Shown one piece after another: positions 7,268 through 14,654 of a stretch of 15,276 bases of DNA. The position numbers and the translations under genes are program-made. The notes below the pieces were generated by a model. The model was not told where the DNA came from. It saw only the letters and a program-made list of their open reading frames with translations, and ran no database searches. Location: contig JBOGFI010000038.1 in NCBI GenBank assembly GCA_050743365.1, forward strand, positions 1 to 15,276. Direction: 5' to 3'. Every line of letters begins with the position of its first letter. Position 1 is the first letter of the stretch. The stretch is from JBOGFI01 sp050743365 (GTDB lineage: Bacteria > Actinomycetota > Acidimicrobiia > IMCC26256 > JACDBD01).

Positions 7268-8251
7268 CTACCCGTTGCCCCTTCGAGCGAGCTCCAGCAC
7301 TCGGGCGGTTACGCCGTGCGGTTCCAGCAGTGTCGCGAGCTCGGCCTCGGCGTCAGCCTCTCCTCGGACCAGCGCGAGGAAGTAATCGAGCTGAGCGGCC
7401 AGCGGCTCCCGGGCGTTCGTGATCGCGGGAATGTCGATGACCGTCTGCTGGCGTAAACCGCTGGTGGCGCCGTCGAGGAAGTCGGCGTCGACGTGCCGGT
7501 AGACGGTCACGTCCTGGCGCACGAGGTCGACCTCGACCAGGCGCTCCAGCTCCGCGATGGTGAGCATCCGCTGCTTGCGTTGCGACACCCGGCTGGCAGA
7601 CAGCGACGCGAGGAAGCCGTCGTCGAAGCAGAGGCTGACCTCGGCAACGTCCTCGGTGTCGGGCTCGGACTTCGGGTGGGAGTAGCCGAACTGGGCCTTG
7701 ACCTCGCGCAGCCTCCCCTGCGTCATGCGCAGCACGAGGTCGATGTCGTGGATGAGCAGGTCGAACGCCACGCCGGTCGTGATGCGCGGCACGTAGGGTG
7801 AGTGGCGGACCGTCGTGACGTGGATCGGCTCCTCGACGATGCCGAGGGCGGTCACGACCGCGGGGTTGAAGCGCTCGAGCAGGCCGCACATCAGCGGCAC
7901 ACCGCGGGTGCGTGCCTCCGTGATGAGCGTCTCGGTCTCGGCCAGGTCCTCCGTCAGGGGCTTCTCCACCAGCACCGGCTTCCCGGCATCGAGCGCGGCG
8001 TCGGCCCAGGCGCGGTGGGTCGCGGTGGGCGTGGCGACCACGACGGCATCGAACGGACCGAAGTCATCGAGCTTGGGGACCCAGCGGGTGTCGAAGCGCT
8101 CCGCCAGCGGCGTCGCCACCTTCGCGTCGGGGTCGACGATGCAGGCGAGGTCGGCGTCGCGCGACTGCCTGATCACCCGGGCGTGGAGCGCCCCCATGAG
8201 GCCCGCACCGATCAGGGCGACTCGAACCGGCTGGCCGGGTACGAGGGGCAC
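7268..8251 (-). CDS. Gfo/Idh/MocA-family sugar oxidoreductase
   Basis: NAD(P)-dependent dehydrogenase of 327 residues, expected to oxidise a sugar or nucleotide-sugar hydroxyl to a ketone. The N-terminal Rossmann fold has VALIGAGLMGALHAR (11-25), then VVVATPTATH (70-79) and the family signature EKP (96-98) with the catalytic-type Lys97. The C-terminal sheet domain shows LLERFNP (124-130) and DLLIHDIDLVLRM (164-176), the conserved His-Asp site. In polysaccharide clusters such enzymes work just before a DegT aminotransferase (the WbpB/WbpE and KdnB-like logic), and here the aminotransferase lies immediately upstream. The only available start is the GTG at 8251, because an in-frame TAG lies four codons upstream. 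A strong AAGGAGG lies 21 bases away, too far to be ideal. The substrate is inferred only from context. Confidence 0.88.
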   Translation of the reverse strand: MPLVPGQPVRVALIGAGLMGALHARVIRQSRDADLACIVDPDAKVATPLAERFDTRWVPKLDDFGPFDAVVVATPTATHRAWADAALDAGKPVLVEKPLTEDLAETETLITEARTRGVPLMCGLLERFNPAVVTALGIVEEPIHVTTVRHSPYVPRITTGVAFDLLIHDIDLVLRMTQGRLREVKAQFGYSHPKSEPDTEDVAEVSLCFDDGFLASLSASRVSQRKQRMLTIAELERLVEVDLVRQDVTVYRHVDADFLDGATSGLRQQTVIDIPAITNAREPLAAQLDYFLALVRGEADAEAELATLLEPHGVTARVLELARRGNG

Positions 8252-8266
8252 CGCGTCAGCCTACTC

Positions 8267-8285
8267 AGGCCGCCTCCTTAGGCCT
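8267..8285 (-). promoter_or_regulatory. Shine-Dalgarno sequence displayed in a small hairpin loop
   Basis: In the 42-base gap between the aminotransferase stop and the oxidoreductase GTG, the minus strand reads AGGCC, a 9-base loop TAAGGAGGC, then GGCCT. The loop displays a perfect AAGGAGG, but the GTG is 21 bases downstream. Folding of the intervening bases, or reinitiation after the upstream stop, would be needed to use it. It may modulate translation of the oxidoreductase, or be chance in GC-rich sequence. Confidence 0.3.
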
Positions 8286-8293
8286 GGAAATGC

Positions 8294-9403
8294 CTACGCC
8301 CGGAGAAGCGTCCGGACGCCGTCGACGATCCGGTCGAGGTCGTCGTCGGAGAGCCACGGGTGCACCGGGAGCGAGAGCACCTCCCCGGCGGCGGCCTCCG
8401 CCTCCGGCGCCGCCTCGACGACGACGCGAGGATCGCGGCGGTAGCAGTCGGCGTCGAACACGACCGCCGGGTAGTAGACGCCGGTGCCGATGCCCCGAGC
8501 GACGAGGCCCTCGACGAGGTCGTCACGGGTGAGCGGCGCCTCGCCGGTCACTCGCACCGTGTACTGGTGGAAGACGTGGGTACGGCCGGGCGCGGTGACC
8601 GGCGTCACGAGGCCCGTGATTCCACCCAGCCGCTCCGACAGCCGCTCGGCGTTGCGCCGGCGGCGCGCGGTCAGCTCCGAGAGCCTCGCGAGCTGCGGCA
8701 CGCCGACGGCCGCTTGGAGGTCGGTCAGACGGTAGTTGTGACCGGGGATCTGGTACGCGTAGCGGTCCCGCATGCCCTGGTTGCGGAGGAGCCGGACCCG
8801 GTCGGCGACCTCGCCGTCGTCGGTCGTCACGACACCACCCTCCCCCGTGGCGACGTTCTTGGTCGCGTAGAGGGAGAAGCAGCCGACACCGAACGAACCG
8901 ACCGCACGGCCGTCGATCGTGGCCCCGTGGGCCTGGGCGGCGTCCTCCACCACCACGGCGCCGTGGGCCGCGGCCATGGGCGCGATCCGGTCCATCGCCG
9001 CGGGCTGCCCGTAGAGATGCACGGGCATGACGACGCGGGTGCGGTCGGAGAGGTTGGCTTCGAGCTGCCCGGCATCCATCGTGAAGTCGTGCTGGTCGAT
9101 GTCAACGAACCGCGCCGTGGCGCCACACTCGAGGATCGCGTTCAGCGTGGCGACGAACGTGAGCGGGCTCGTCACGACCTCGTCACCGGGACCGACCTGG
9201 AGCGCCTGGAGCGCAGCGACGAGCGCGGTCGTGCCCGAGCTGACCGCCACCGCATGCTCGACGCCGCACAGCTCGGCGAACGCCGCCTCGAGGCGCTCGA
9301 CCATCGGCCCCTGAGCGAGCTGGCCCGACCGCAGGGTCCCGAGGACGTTCCGCTCCTCCTCCTCGCCGAGGCGGACGACACTGATCGCGATCGGTTCCGT
9401 CAC
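8294..9403 (-). CDS. DegT/DnrJ/EryC1/StrS-family PLP aminotransferase
   Basis: Transfers an amino group, usually from glutamate, to a keto nucleotide sugar, giving an amino sugar. At 369 residues it is full length. Landmarks: AVSSGTTALVAAL (53-65) for PLP phosphate binding, TFVATLNAI (82-90), VHLYGQPAAMD (128-138), VVEDAAQAHG (151-160) with the pyridine-N Asp154, and FSLYATKNVATGEGG (176-190) with Schiff-base Lys182. RNQGM and GHNYRLTDLQAAVG lie after 230. It begins with a GTG at 9403 overlapping the stop of the upstream HAD gene (GTGA), so it is translationally coupled. The keto substrate probably comes from the adjacent Gfo/Idh oxidoreductase or the operon's SDR. Which carbon is aminated cannot be told. 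Confidence 0.93.
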   Translation of the reverse strand: MTEPIAISVVRLGEEEERNVLGTLRSGQLAQGPMVERLEAAFAELCGVEHAVAVSSGTTALVAALQALQVGPGDEVVTSPLTFVATLNAILECGATARFVDIDQHDFTMDAGQLEANLSDRTRVVMPVHLYGQPAAMDRIAPMAAAHGAVVVEDAAQAHGATIDGRAVGSFGVGCFSLYATKNVATGEGGVVTTDDGEVADRVRLLRNQGMRDRYAYQIPGHNYRLTDLQAAVGVPQLARLSELTARRRRNAERLSERLGGITGLVTPVTAPGRTHVFHQYTVRVTGEAPLTRDDLVEGLVARGIGTGVYYPAVVFDADCYRRDPRVVVEAAPEAEAAAGEVLSLPVHPWLSDDDLDRIVDGVRTLLRA

Positions 9404-9912
9404 CGCGCGCCCGTGATCTGCGTGACGTCGATCGCATGGGCACCGAGCCGCCGGGCGAACTCGAGCTCGTAGGGCAGGTCACCCACGTACACGACCGGCT
9501 CACCCGGGCTCCGCACCGCCTTCGTCGCCTCGACGCACCGCCGGAAGCCGCGAGCGAACACGCCGTAGTCGCGCTTGGGACCGGCCAGCGTCTCGCGGCC
9601 CACGACCACGGCGATGCGGGCCCGGAGCGCGTCGAACCGGCCGAGGAAGCGCCAGACCGACGCCTCGGCGTTGCCCGTCAGCACGGCCACCGCCTCCGCC
9701 TGCTCGAGCGCCTCGAACACGGGGCCCGCGGGTCCGGCGGTGGCGGCCGCCTCGAGCTCGGCCTGCGTGACCTCGGCCCAGCCGTCGTCACCGCCCCGAT
9801 CCCACAGCTCGTCGATGTGTCCGACGTCCAGGCGGGCGCGCAGGTCGCTCCACGAGACCCCGAGCGTCGTCAGCGTCCCGTCGAAGTCAACGACCGGGCC
9901 GGGGCCAAGCAT
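9400..9912 (-). CDS. HAD-superfamily phosphatase-like hydrolase
   Basis: Small single-domain haloacid-dehalogenase-like protein of 170 residues, probably a phosphatase for a sugar-phosphate or related intermediate. Motif I is VDFDGTLT (8-15) with nucleophile Asp9 and acid/base Asp11. Motif II is Thr79 in VLTGN. Motif III is Lys113 in GPKRD. Motif IV is VGDLPYELEFA (143-153), where Glu149 stands in the place of the second acidic residue, often Asp. The short cap between about 20 and 70 is helical. I chose the ATG at 9912; a GTG at 9924 would add four residues. Both overlap the end of the ATP-grasp gene (by 26 or 38 bases), and the stop overlaps the aminotransferase start. The substrate is unknown. 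Confidence 0.82.
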   Translation of the reverse strand: MLGPGPVVDFDGTLTTLGVSWSDLRARLDVGHIDELWDRGGDDGWAEVTQAELEAAATAGPAGPVFEALEQAEAVAVLTGNAEASVWRFLGRFDALRARIAVVVGRETLAGPKRDYGVFARGFRRCVEATKAVRSPGEPVVYVGDLPYELEFARRLGAHAIDVTQITGAR

Positions 9913-10954
9913 CGAGCTCGTCACTGGGCACCAGGGCGTAGCCCATATCGACCATGCGGATCCAGAACAGGCCCGGCGGCAGCGGCGACGACCCCATTTG
10001 CTCGGGGCGCTCCCCGAGCGCGCAACGCATCAACAGGTCGGGCATGTTCAGGCCGGCGGCGGCGAAGAAGTTCGACGTGGTGAAGAAGCGCCCGGCGTTG
10101 ATCTCGGTCACCTTGGGTGCCCCGCTCGCCGACTCCTTGATGTCGACGCAGTACACACCGCGCGGCACCGGGTCCAAAGCGCGGATGGCGGCCATCGCCA
10201 GGTCGTCGACACCGGGCTCCCGGACCGTACACGCCACCGCCGGCGTCGAGGTCTGCCCACTCGGCGTGAGATGCCCGTACAGGTACTCGACCCTCTCACG
10301 CGCCTGGCCGGCCACGAGCTTGCCGTCCTGCCAGACGCTCTGGTAGGCGAACTCCCGGCCCGGTAACAGCTCCGACGCCATGAAGTCGGACGCGGCCAGT
10401 CCACGCTCGTCGACCCACCACCTCACCCAGGCGTCGGCCTGCGCGCCCGACCGCACCGGAAGCGAGGCGCGGGCGCCGGCACCCACCCTTGCCCGCACCC
10501 AGACCCGCTCGTGCTCGCCGAGCAGCTTCTCCGTCACGGGCGACACGTCGGCCGGCGACGAGTAGGCCACCGCCTCGGGAACGGCGACGTCCGCCGCCGC
10601 CATGCGGTCCGCGAAGGCGACCTTGTCGGCCGCGGTCTCGATCGCCGACTGGCTCGGGAGGAACGTCGCCGCCGGGATCCGGTCGCGAATCGCGCCCAGG
10701 GCCCGGACGTCGGGGTCCGGCTGAGGGTGCACGACGTCGCAGCCGTGCCCCTCGACCGCGGCGACGACCGCGTCGGCATAGCCGGGTTCGCTGGCGCGCG
10801 GGAGCACGATGCGCTCGTCGGCGCTCGAGAGGTGAAGTCGCACGGGCGAGGCGTCGGCGCCGACAACCCGGTATCGGCGCTCGGCCCGTCGGAGCGCGTC
10901 GAGCACGTTGGCAGCCGCCGAGCCGCCCGCGCCCAGGAGCAGGACGGTGGTCAT
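9887..10954 (-). CDS. ATP-grasp domain ligase
   Basis: ATP-grasp enzymes activate a carboxylate as an acyl-phosphate and join it to an amine (or similar nucleophile). The 355-residue protein has an N-terminal pre-ATP-grasp Rossmann-like part with VLLLGAGGSAAANVLDAL (4-21) and VVHPQPDPDV (74-83). The ATP-grasp core has DKVAFADRM (110-118), the glycine loop VRARVGAGARAS (153-164), SELLPGREFAYQ (194-205), and the metal site VDIKE (270-274) with VTEINAGRFFTTSNFF (282-297), including Glu284 and Asn286. It resembles CarB/PylC-type ligases. The ATG at 10954 overlaps the methyltransferase stop as ATGA; the frame is open further upstream but that part overlaps the methyltransferase. In an amino-sugar operon an acyl or aminoacyl amidation of the amine is plausible. 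That is inference. Confidence 0.85.
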   Translation of the reverse strand: MTTVLLLGAGGSAAANVLDALRRAERRYRVVGADASPVRLHLSSADERIVLPRASEPGYADAVVAAVEGHGCDVVHPQPDPDVRALGAIRDRIPAATFLPSQSAIETAADKVAFADRMAAADVAVPEAVAYSSPADVSPVTEKLLGEHERVWVRARVGAGARASLPVRSGAQADAWVRWWVDERGLAASDFMASELLPGREFAYQSVWQDGKLVAGQARERVEYLYGHLTPSGQTSTPAVACTVREPGVDDLAMAAIRALDPVPRGVYCVDIKESASGAPKVTEINAGRFFTTSNFFAAAGLNMPDLLMRCALGERPEQMGSSPLPPGLFWIRMVDMGYALVPSDELDAWPRPGR

Positions 10955-11682
10955 CGAGGAGTTGCGACCAGGTACAGCTCGGCGCAGTGTTCGGGGAAGC
11001 GCTGGGCGACGCGGTGGAGCGCGTGGATCAGGTCCCAGTCCCACCCGAGCATCTGACGGTTCGAGAGGACCTTCAGGAAGATTCCCTGCCAGTGCACGAC
11101 GGCCAGGTCGGCGGCGGCGACGTCGCTCTTCAGCGTGTCGATCGTGTAGTTGCGAAAGTGGCCCTGGCTTCGATCACCGTCCGACAGCGTGACCGGATCG
11201 ACGAGCATCCCCATCTCGACTCCGACGAGCCGGTGGAGCGACAGCCCGTTGGGCACGACGACGTGGAGGCGGCCCCCCGGCTCCAGCCACCGCCGGGCCT
11301 GCGTGAGCAGCGCGACGGGCTCGGCCGCGTGCTCGAGCGCGTTGAACGCCACGATGTCCGAGTACGCGTGCTCAGGCTCGAACTGCTCCCACAGCGAGTG
11401 GACGAAGGTCGCGCCCGGCACTCGCGGTCGCGCCGCCTCGATGTTGCGGATCGAGCCCTCGACCACGTGGTACTCGTCGGCGAGCGGAGCGAGCAGGGAC
11501 GACAACTCCCCGGTCGCGCAGCCCAGCTCGAGCAGCCGTCGACCGCGGAGCCAGGGACCGGCCGTTGCGACCTGGAGCCGCTTCAGGTAGTAGTCGAACT
11601 CCTGCTCGGGGTTCGACGGGTCGTAGTGCGCCGCGATCTCGTCGAGCCGCGAGCTCCCGGCCGCGAGGGATGGATCGGTCAT
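10951..11682 (-). CDS. Class I SAM-dependent methyltransferase
   Basis: The 243-residue protein has SAM motif I LLELGCATGEL (50-60), acidic Glu75 in VVEGS, FNALEHA (113-119), and the post-motif strand GGRLHVVVPNGLSLHRL (136-152) followed by GHFRNYT (174-180), the layout of the Methyltransf_23 type. It lies between an epimerase and an ATP-grasp ligase, and its stop overlaps the ligase start (ATGA). A sugar O- or N-methylation is likely; family resemblance does not fix the position or substrate. The ATG at 11682 comes 39 bases after the epimerase stop with no strong ribosome site. It is unlike the other methyltransferase of the operon (5267-6037), so the two are not a recent duplication. Confidence 0.87.
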   Translation of the reverse strand: MTDPSLAAGSSRLDEIAAHYDPSNPEQEFDYYLKRLQVATAGPWLRGRRLLELGCATGELSSLLAPLADEYHVVEGSIRNIEAARPRVPGATFVHSLWEQFEPEHAYSDIVAFNALEHAAEPVALLTQARRWLEPGGRLHVVVPNGLSLHRLVGVEMGMLVDPVTLSDGDRSQGHFRNYTIDTLKSDVAAADLAVVHWQGIFLKVLSNRQMLGWDWDLIHALHRVAQRFPEHCAELYLVATPR

Positions 11683-11721
11683 CGGAGCACGAGCACGGCG
11701 GGCCGGACGACCACGAACGCC

Positions 11722-12726
11722 CTAGTAGCTCATCTCGGTCCACCGGTGCGGGTGGTCCTCGAGCCAGTTCCACTCGCGTTCGAGCCCTTCGCGCAGGCCC
11801 ACCTCCGGGGCCCAGCCCACCGCCCGCCGAGCGGCGCCGTTCGCCATCTGCATCGCCTTGAGCTCGGACGGCAGCCGCATCCGCCCGCCGACCAGTGCCG
11901 ACCGCTCCCCTTCACCGACGTCCTCGAAGGCCGGTCCGTCGGCGATACCGGTCACCTCGCAGACGAGACGGGCGAGCTCCATCACGGTCGTGCCGGTCCC
12001 GGTCGAGCCGTTGAGGACGAGGTGACCGGAGAAGCCCACCTCGAGGCAGCGGCGATGGAGTCGCGTGATGTCCCCGACGTAGACGAAGTCGCGGACCTGG
12101 TCACCCCGCCCGAACACGACCGGCGGCTCGGCGCGCAAGGCCCGCTCGAGGAACAGCGTGAGAACCCGGCCGAACCATTCGCGCTCGCCGTAGACGATGG
12201 CGTAACGCAGGCTCGCGATCGAGAGGCCGGGGTTGCGCTCGCAGTAGATCGCGGCGTACTTCTCGCACGCGAGCTTGCTGACGCCGTATTCCCAGTTGGG
12301 CTCGGTGGGGTGCTCCTCGGTCTGCGGATCGGTGACCGCCTGCCCGTACACGCCGGCGGACGAAGCCTCGACGACCTTGAGGATGCCCAACTCGGTGGCG
12401 GCCTTGAGCACCTGGATCGTCCCGATGGTGTTCGTGGTCAGGTCGTAGACCGGGTCTCCGATCGAACGCGTGATCTCGAGCTGCGCTGCCTGGTGGGACA
12501 CGGCGTCATGACCGCGCATGGCGTCACGAAGCTGCTCGTAGTCGAGGATGTCGCCCCGTTCGATCCGCAGGTCGCCGTCGACACCCTCGAGATTCTCCCG
12601 CAACCCCGAGGAGAAGTCGTCGTAGACGGTGACGCTCGCGCCGGCCCCGAGCAGGTCGCGCACGAGATGCGAGCCGATGAAGCCGGCGCCGCCGGTCATG
12701 AAGACCCGGGCCCCGTCGAGGTTCAC
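11722..12726 (-). CDS. NAD-dependent nucleotide-sugar epimerase/dehydratase (extended SDR)
   Basis: First gene of the minus-strand operon. From a GTG at 12726 it gives 334 residues with the Rossmann motif MTGGAGFIGSHL (10-21), YDDFSSGLRENL (35-46), HQAAQLEITRS (78-88), SSAGVYG (122-128) and catalytic YGVSK (147-151). The start is set by the Rossmann motif. The frame is open further upstream (to 12879), but that part looks non-coding, and a second GTG at 12747 would add seven residues. Overall it is nearest to UDP-glucose 4-epimerase-like SDRs. In the motif SSAGVYG the residues after the catalytic Ser are Ala and Gly, not the Asp-Glu of 4,6-dehydratases, which favours epimerase (or decarboxylase-type) over dehydratase chemistry. 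The specific sugar nucleotide is unknown. Confidence 0.88.
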   Translation of the reverse strand: MNLDGARVFMTGGAGFIGSHLVRDLLGAGASVTVYDDFSSGLRENLEGVDGDLRIERGDILDYEQLRDAMRGHDAVSHQAAQLEITRSIGDPVYDLTTNTIGTIQVLKAATELGILKVVEASSAGVYGQAVTDPQTEEHPTEPNWEYGVSKLACEKYAAIYCERNPGLSIASLRYAIVYGEREWFGRVLTLFLERALRAEPPVVFGRGDQVRDFVYVGDITRLHRRCLEVGFSGHLVLNGSTGTGTTVMELARLVCEVTGIADGPAFEDVGEGERSALVGGRMRLPSELKAMQMANGAARRAVGWAPEVGLREGLEREWNWLEDHPHRWTEMSY

Positions 12727-13015
12727 GCCCGCCAACGCTAGTTGCACGACGGGGTATCGAGGGAGAACACGATGCGTCCTCTGGGTACCGCCCTGGTACC
12801 TAGGGCTTCCTGTCCACGAGTTGAGGTTGCAGATCCACCACTCGATGGGGGTGGCGGTGCACCCTGTGGTTCCCAGCACTCAAGCCCATCAACCGCCTGC
12901 ACCGGGTCAATCAGGCACTCCAAGGGGCCGAAAGATCGCACGGGTTCGATGCCGTCCCAAGCAGTCAGGGCACTGTCTGCAACCATTGTGCGGCGAGGTG
13001 GGAGAGCGAGTCGAG
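12727..13015. other. Divergent intergenic region between the minus operon and the membrane-protein gene
   Basis: About 290 bases with no credible gene; the frames crossing it have poor composition and end abruptly. It should hold the promoters for both the minus-strand operon and the membrane protein. Third-position bias is lost here and AT-richer words appear. The one clear structure is the hairpin at 12779-12805. I see no convincing -35/-10 pair and no riboswitch that I recognise. Confidence 0.5.
12779..12805. repeat. Inverted repeat centred on two GGTACC palindromes
   Basis: Arms 12779-12789 and 12795-12805 pair over 11 positions (including two G-T wobbles) around a 5-base loop GCCCT; each arm contains GGTACC. 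It lies about 53 bases upstream of the epimerase GTG on the minus strand, in what would be its 5' leader or promoter. There is no T-run on either side, so a simple terminator is unlikely. An operator or leader-RNA stem is possible. Confidence 0.4.
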
Positions 13016-14458
13016 ATGGCGACGGCCGGGGCTTCGACCAGCAGCACCGAGACGGACGGCGATGGCCGCCTTCAGGCCGCGGCGCGGCCACCTAGGCGGG
13101 GCTTCCGGCCCTTCCAGCGAGCGCTTGCGCTGCTCCTGCTGGTAGCGCCGCTCTGCTTCGCAGTGGCCGAAGTCGTCCTGCACGTGCGTGACCATCCGGA
13201 GCTCTCGTTGATCGACGAGCACATCCATGTCGACTACCTGGCACGCGTGCAGCGGGTCGACCTGCCGCGTCGGGGTGACCTGCTCACGCAAGAGGCGATG
13301 CATGAGTGGGCATGTCGTGGGCACACCGGAGCGCTCCCGACGACCCGCTGTGGCGACCGCCCGTACGACCCCGCCGACTTCTTCCCTCCCGTTCGGTTCT
13401 CGACCGCCTACATCTACTTCCCCGCCTACTATGGGGTCTCGGCCGCAGTCAGCGGTCTGGTCGATCTCGTCGTAGACACGAACGCGGTTGACGTCAGCCG
13501 CTATCTCGGCGCAGGGTGGCTGGCGGCGGGTCTGCTCGCAACGTGGTGCGTGTTGCGCGAACTGGAGTTCGGACGGGTCGCCAGCAGCTTGAGTCTCGTT
13601 GCGATTGCGATCAACCCGTTGCTGATCCACTCCTCCTCGATCGTCAACCCCAGCGCCGCCGCCCTCCTGAGCGGTGCGGGGGTCATGCTCGCCGTGCTGT
13701 GGTGGGAGCGGCAGAAGGTTCCGCTGTTCGTGCCGCTCGCCGCGAGCGTCCTCGCGGTCGCGCTCGCCACCACGAACTTCGCCGGCGTCGGCGTCGCGAT
13801 GCTGTACGTCCTCTGGAGGCTGGTATGGCCGCGCAGTGGCGAGCGCGGTCACGAACCGGGCATTCCGAGCCGCCGTGCCGCCGTGGGCCTACTCGCGGGG
13901 GTGGCCTTCACCACCTTGGCGATGAACGTCGGATGGAGTGCGCAAGTCGACCAGCGCGCCACCGTGGACAACGAGAGTGTCTTTGGCTGGGCGGAGAAGC
14001 CATCCGTCCCGATCGACGTCGCGCTGTCACAACTATTCGATCCACGTCAGCCGTGGTCGATTGACAGGACCGTCAATCCCAACTACCAGTTCCAATTGGG
14101 TGGCTTCGACTTCGGTGTCCTGAGATCGGGCGTGGCGCTGATCGGGCTCGCGGCAATCGGCGGCCTCCTCGTCGTCGGTATGCATGGGGTCGAACCGCGT
14201 CGGCGCGTCCTGGCCATGGCGACGTTCGTCGGGCTCCTCGTCTTCGGGTTCGTGTTCGTGCTCCTGCAGTACGCCGCCTATCGAACCGGGTTCCGCGCCC
14301 TGAACCGCTACTCGTTCGCGGCACTGCCTGGCTTCGCCGTTGGTCTCGCCGTCCTGTTCTCGGATCGACGCGGCAGGTTCATAGCCGTTCCTGTCCTCGG
14401 GCTGTTCTCGTTCCTCGCCATCGTCGCGTTGGTGCAGTCCACCCACCCCGTGGAGTGA
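13016..14458 (+). CDS. Polytopic integral membrane protein, GT-C/DUF2142-like
   Basis: From an ATG at 13016 (GGGAG upstream) the product is 480 residues. The cytoplasmic N terminus of about 30 residues is Ser/Thr/Arg-rich. A first membrane helix (about 33-54, ALALLLLVAPLCFAVAEVVL) leads to a long outside loop with DEHIHVDYLARVQ, a DE-type acidic site after helix 1 like those of GT-C glycosyltransferases, and EAMHEWACRGHTG further on. About ten more helices follow, including SLSLVAIAINPLL, LAASVLAVALATTNFAG and MATFVGLLVFGFVFVLLQ. The C-terminal part has ALNRYSFAALPGFAVGLAV, resembling the RYxxPxLP block of that group. If it is a GT-C enzyme it would use a lipid-linked sugar at the outer membrane face. 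I cannot prove catalysis; an uncharacterised membrane protein is the safe call. The frame is open upstream of 13016 but that part is non-coding in character. Confidence 0.75.
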   Translation: MATAGASTSSTETDGDGRLQAAARPPRRGFRPFQRALALLLLVAPLCFAVAEVVLHVRDHPELSLIDEHIHVDYLARVQRVDLPRRGDLLTQEAMHEWACRGHTGALPTTRCGDRPYDPADFFPPVRFSTAYIYFPAYYGVSAAVSGLVDLVVDTNAVDVSRYLGAGWLAAGLLATWCVLRELEFGRVASSLSLVAIAINPLLIHSSSIVNPSAAALLSGAGVMLAVLWWERQKVPLFVPLAASVLAVALATTNFAGVGVAMLYVLWRLVWPRSGERGHEPGIPSRRAAVGLLAGVAFTTLAMNVGWSAQVDQRATVDNESVFGWAEKPSVPIDVALSQLFDPRQPWSIDRTVNPNYQFQLGGFDFGVLRSGVALIGLAAIGGLLVVGMHGVEPRRRVLAMATFVGLLVFGFVFVLLQYAAYRTGFRALNRYSFAALPGFAVGLAVLFSDRRGRFIAVPVLGLFSFLAIVALVQSTHPVE

Positions 14459-14485
14459 AGACCGACGCTTTTATTGGGGTTTCTC

Positions 14486-14511
14486 GGCTCTCTCGTGCGT
14501 CGAGCCCTTTT
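14486..14511 (+). terminator. Possible weak intrinsic terminator after the membrane-protein gene
   Basis: GGCTC (14486-14490) and GAGCC (14502-14506) pair around an 11-base loop and are followed by CTTTT (14507-14511), 28 bases after the stop at 14458. The stem is only 5 bp and the loop is large, so this is a weak candidate. Position and the T-run are the main support. Confidence 0.3.
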
Positions 14512-14640
14512 AGTGCTACTGGGGACGCACTGCGCCCATTCCCGGCTCTCCGCGCCTTGCGGGCACCTTTTCGCTAAAGTGAGGGCTGGAGCGGGTCGAT
14601 CCTGCATCTGACCGCTGAGCAGTCGCGCTCAAGCTCAGTC

Positions 14641-14647
14641 GAGGAGG
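14641..14647 (+). promoter_or_regulatory. Strong Shine-Dalgarno GAGGAGG that decides an ATC start
   Basis: GAGGAGG ends exactly 7 bases before ATC at 14655, the optimal spacing. No ATG, GTG or TTG lies in the reading frame between the upstream in-frame stop (TGA at 14616-14618) and codon 14655. It therefore points to the ATC codon as the initiator of the secreted protein. Confidence 0.65.
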
Positions 14648-14654
14648 CCCTCCC

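Noticed and set aside
10489..12741. Very long plus-strand open frame (750 codons) opposite the epimerase, methyltransferase and ATP-grasp genes
   Set aside because: Its composition is Arg/Pro/Ala/His-rich with no fold-like pattern, and it lies antisense to three well-recognised genes. In GC-rich DNA such antisense frames stay open by chance.
12629..13015. In-frame N-terminal extension of the membrane protein
   Set aside because: The residues are Pro/Arg/Cys-rich, overlap the epimerase start and precede a good ribosome site and ATG at 13016.
14557..14580. TTGCGG and TAAAGT as a promoter for the secreted protein
   Set aside because: The hexamers are only 12 bases apart, too short for a normal sigma-70-type promoter; TAAAGT alone is not enough.
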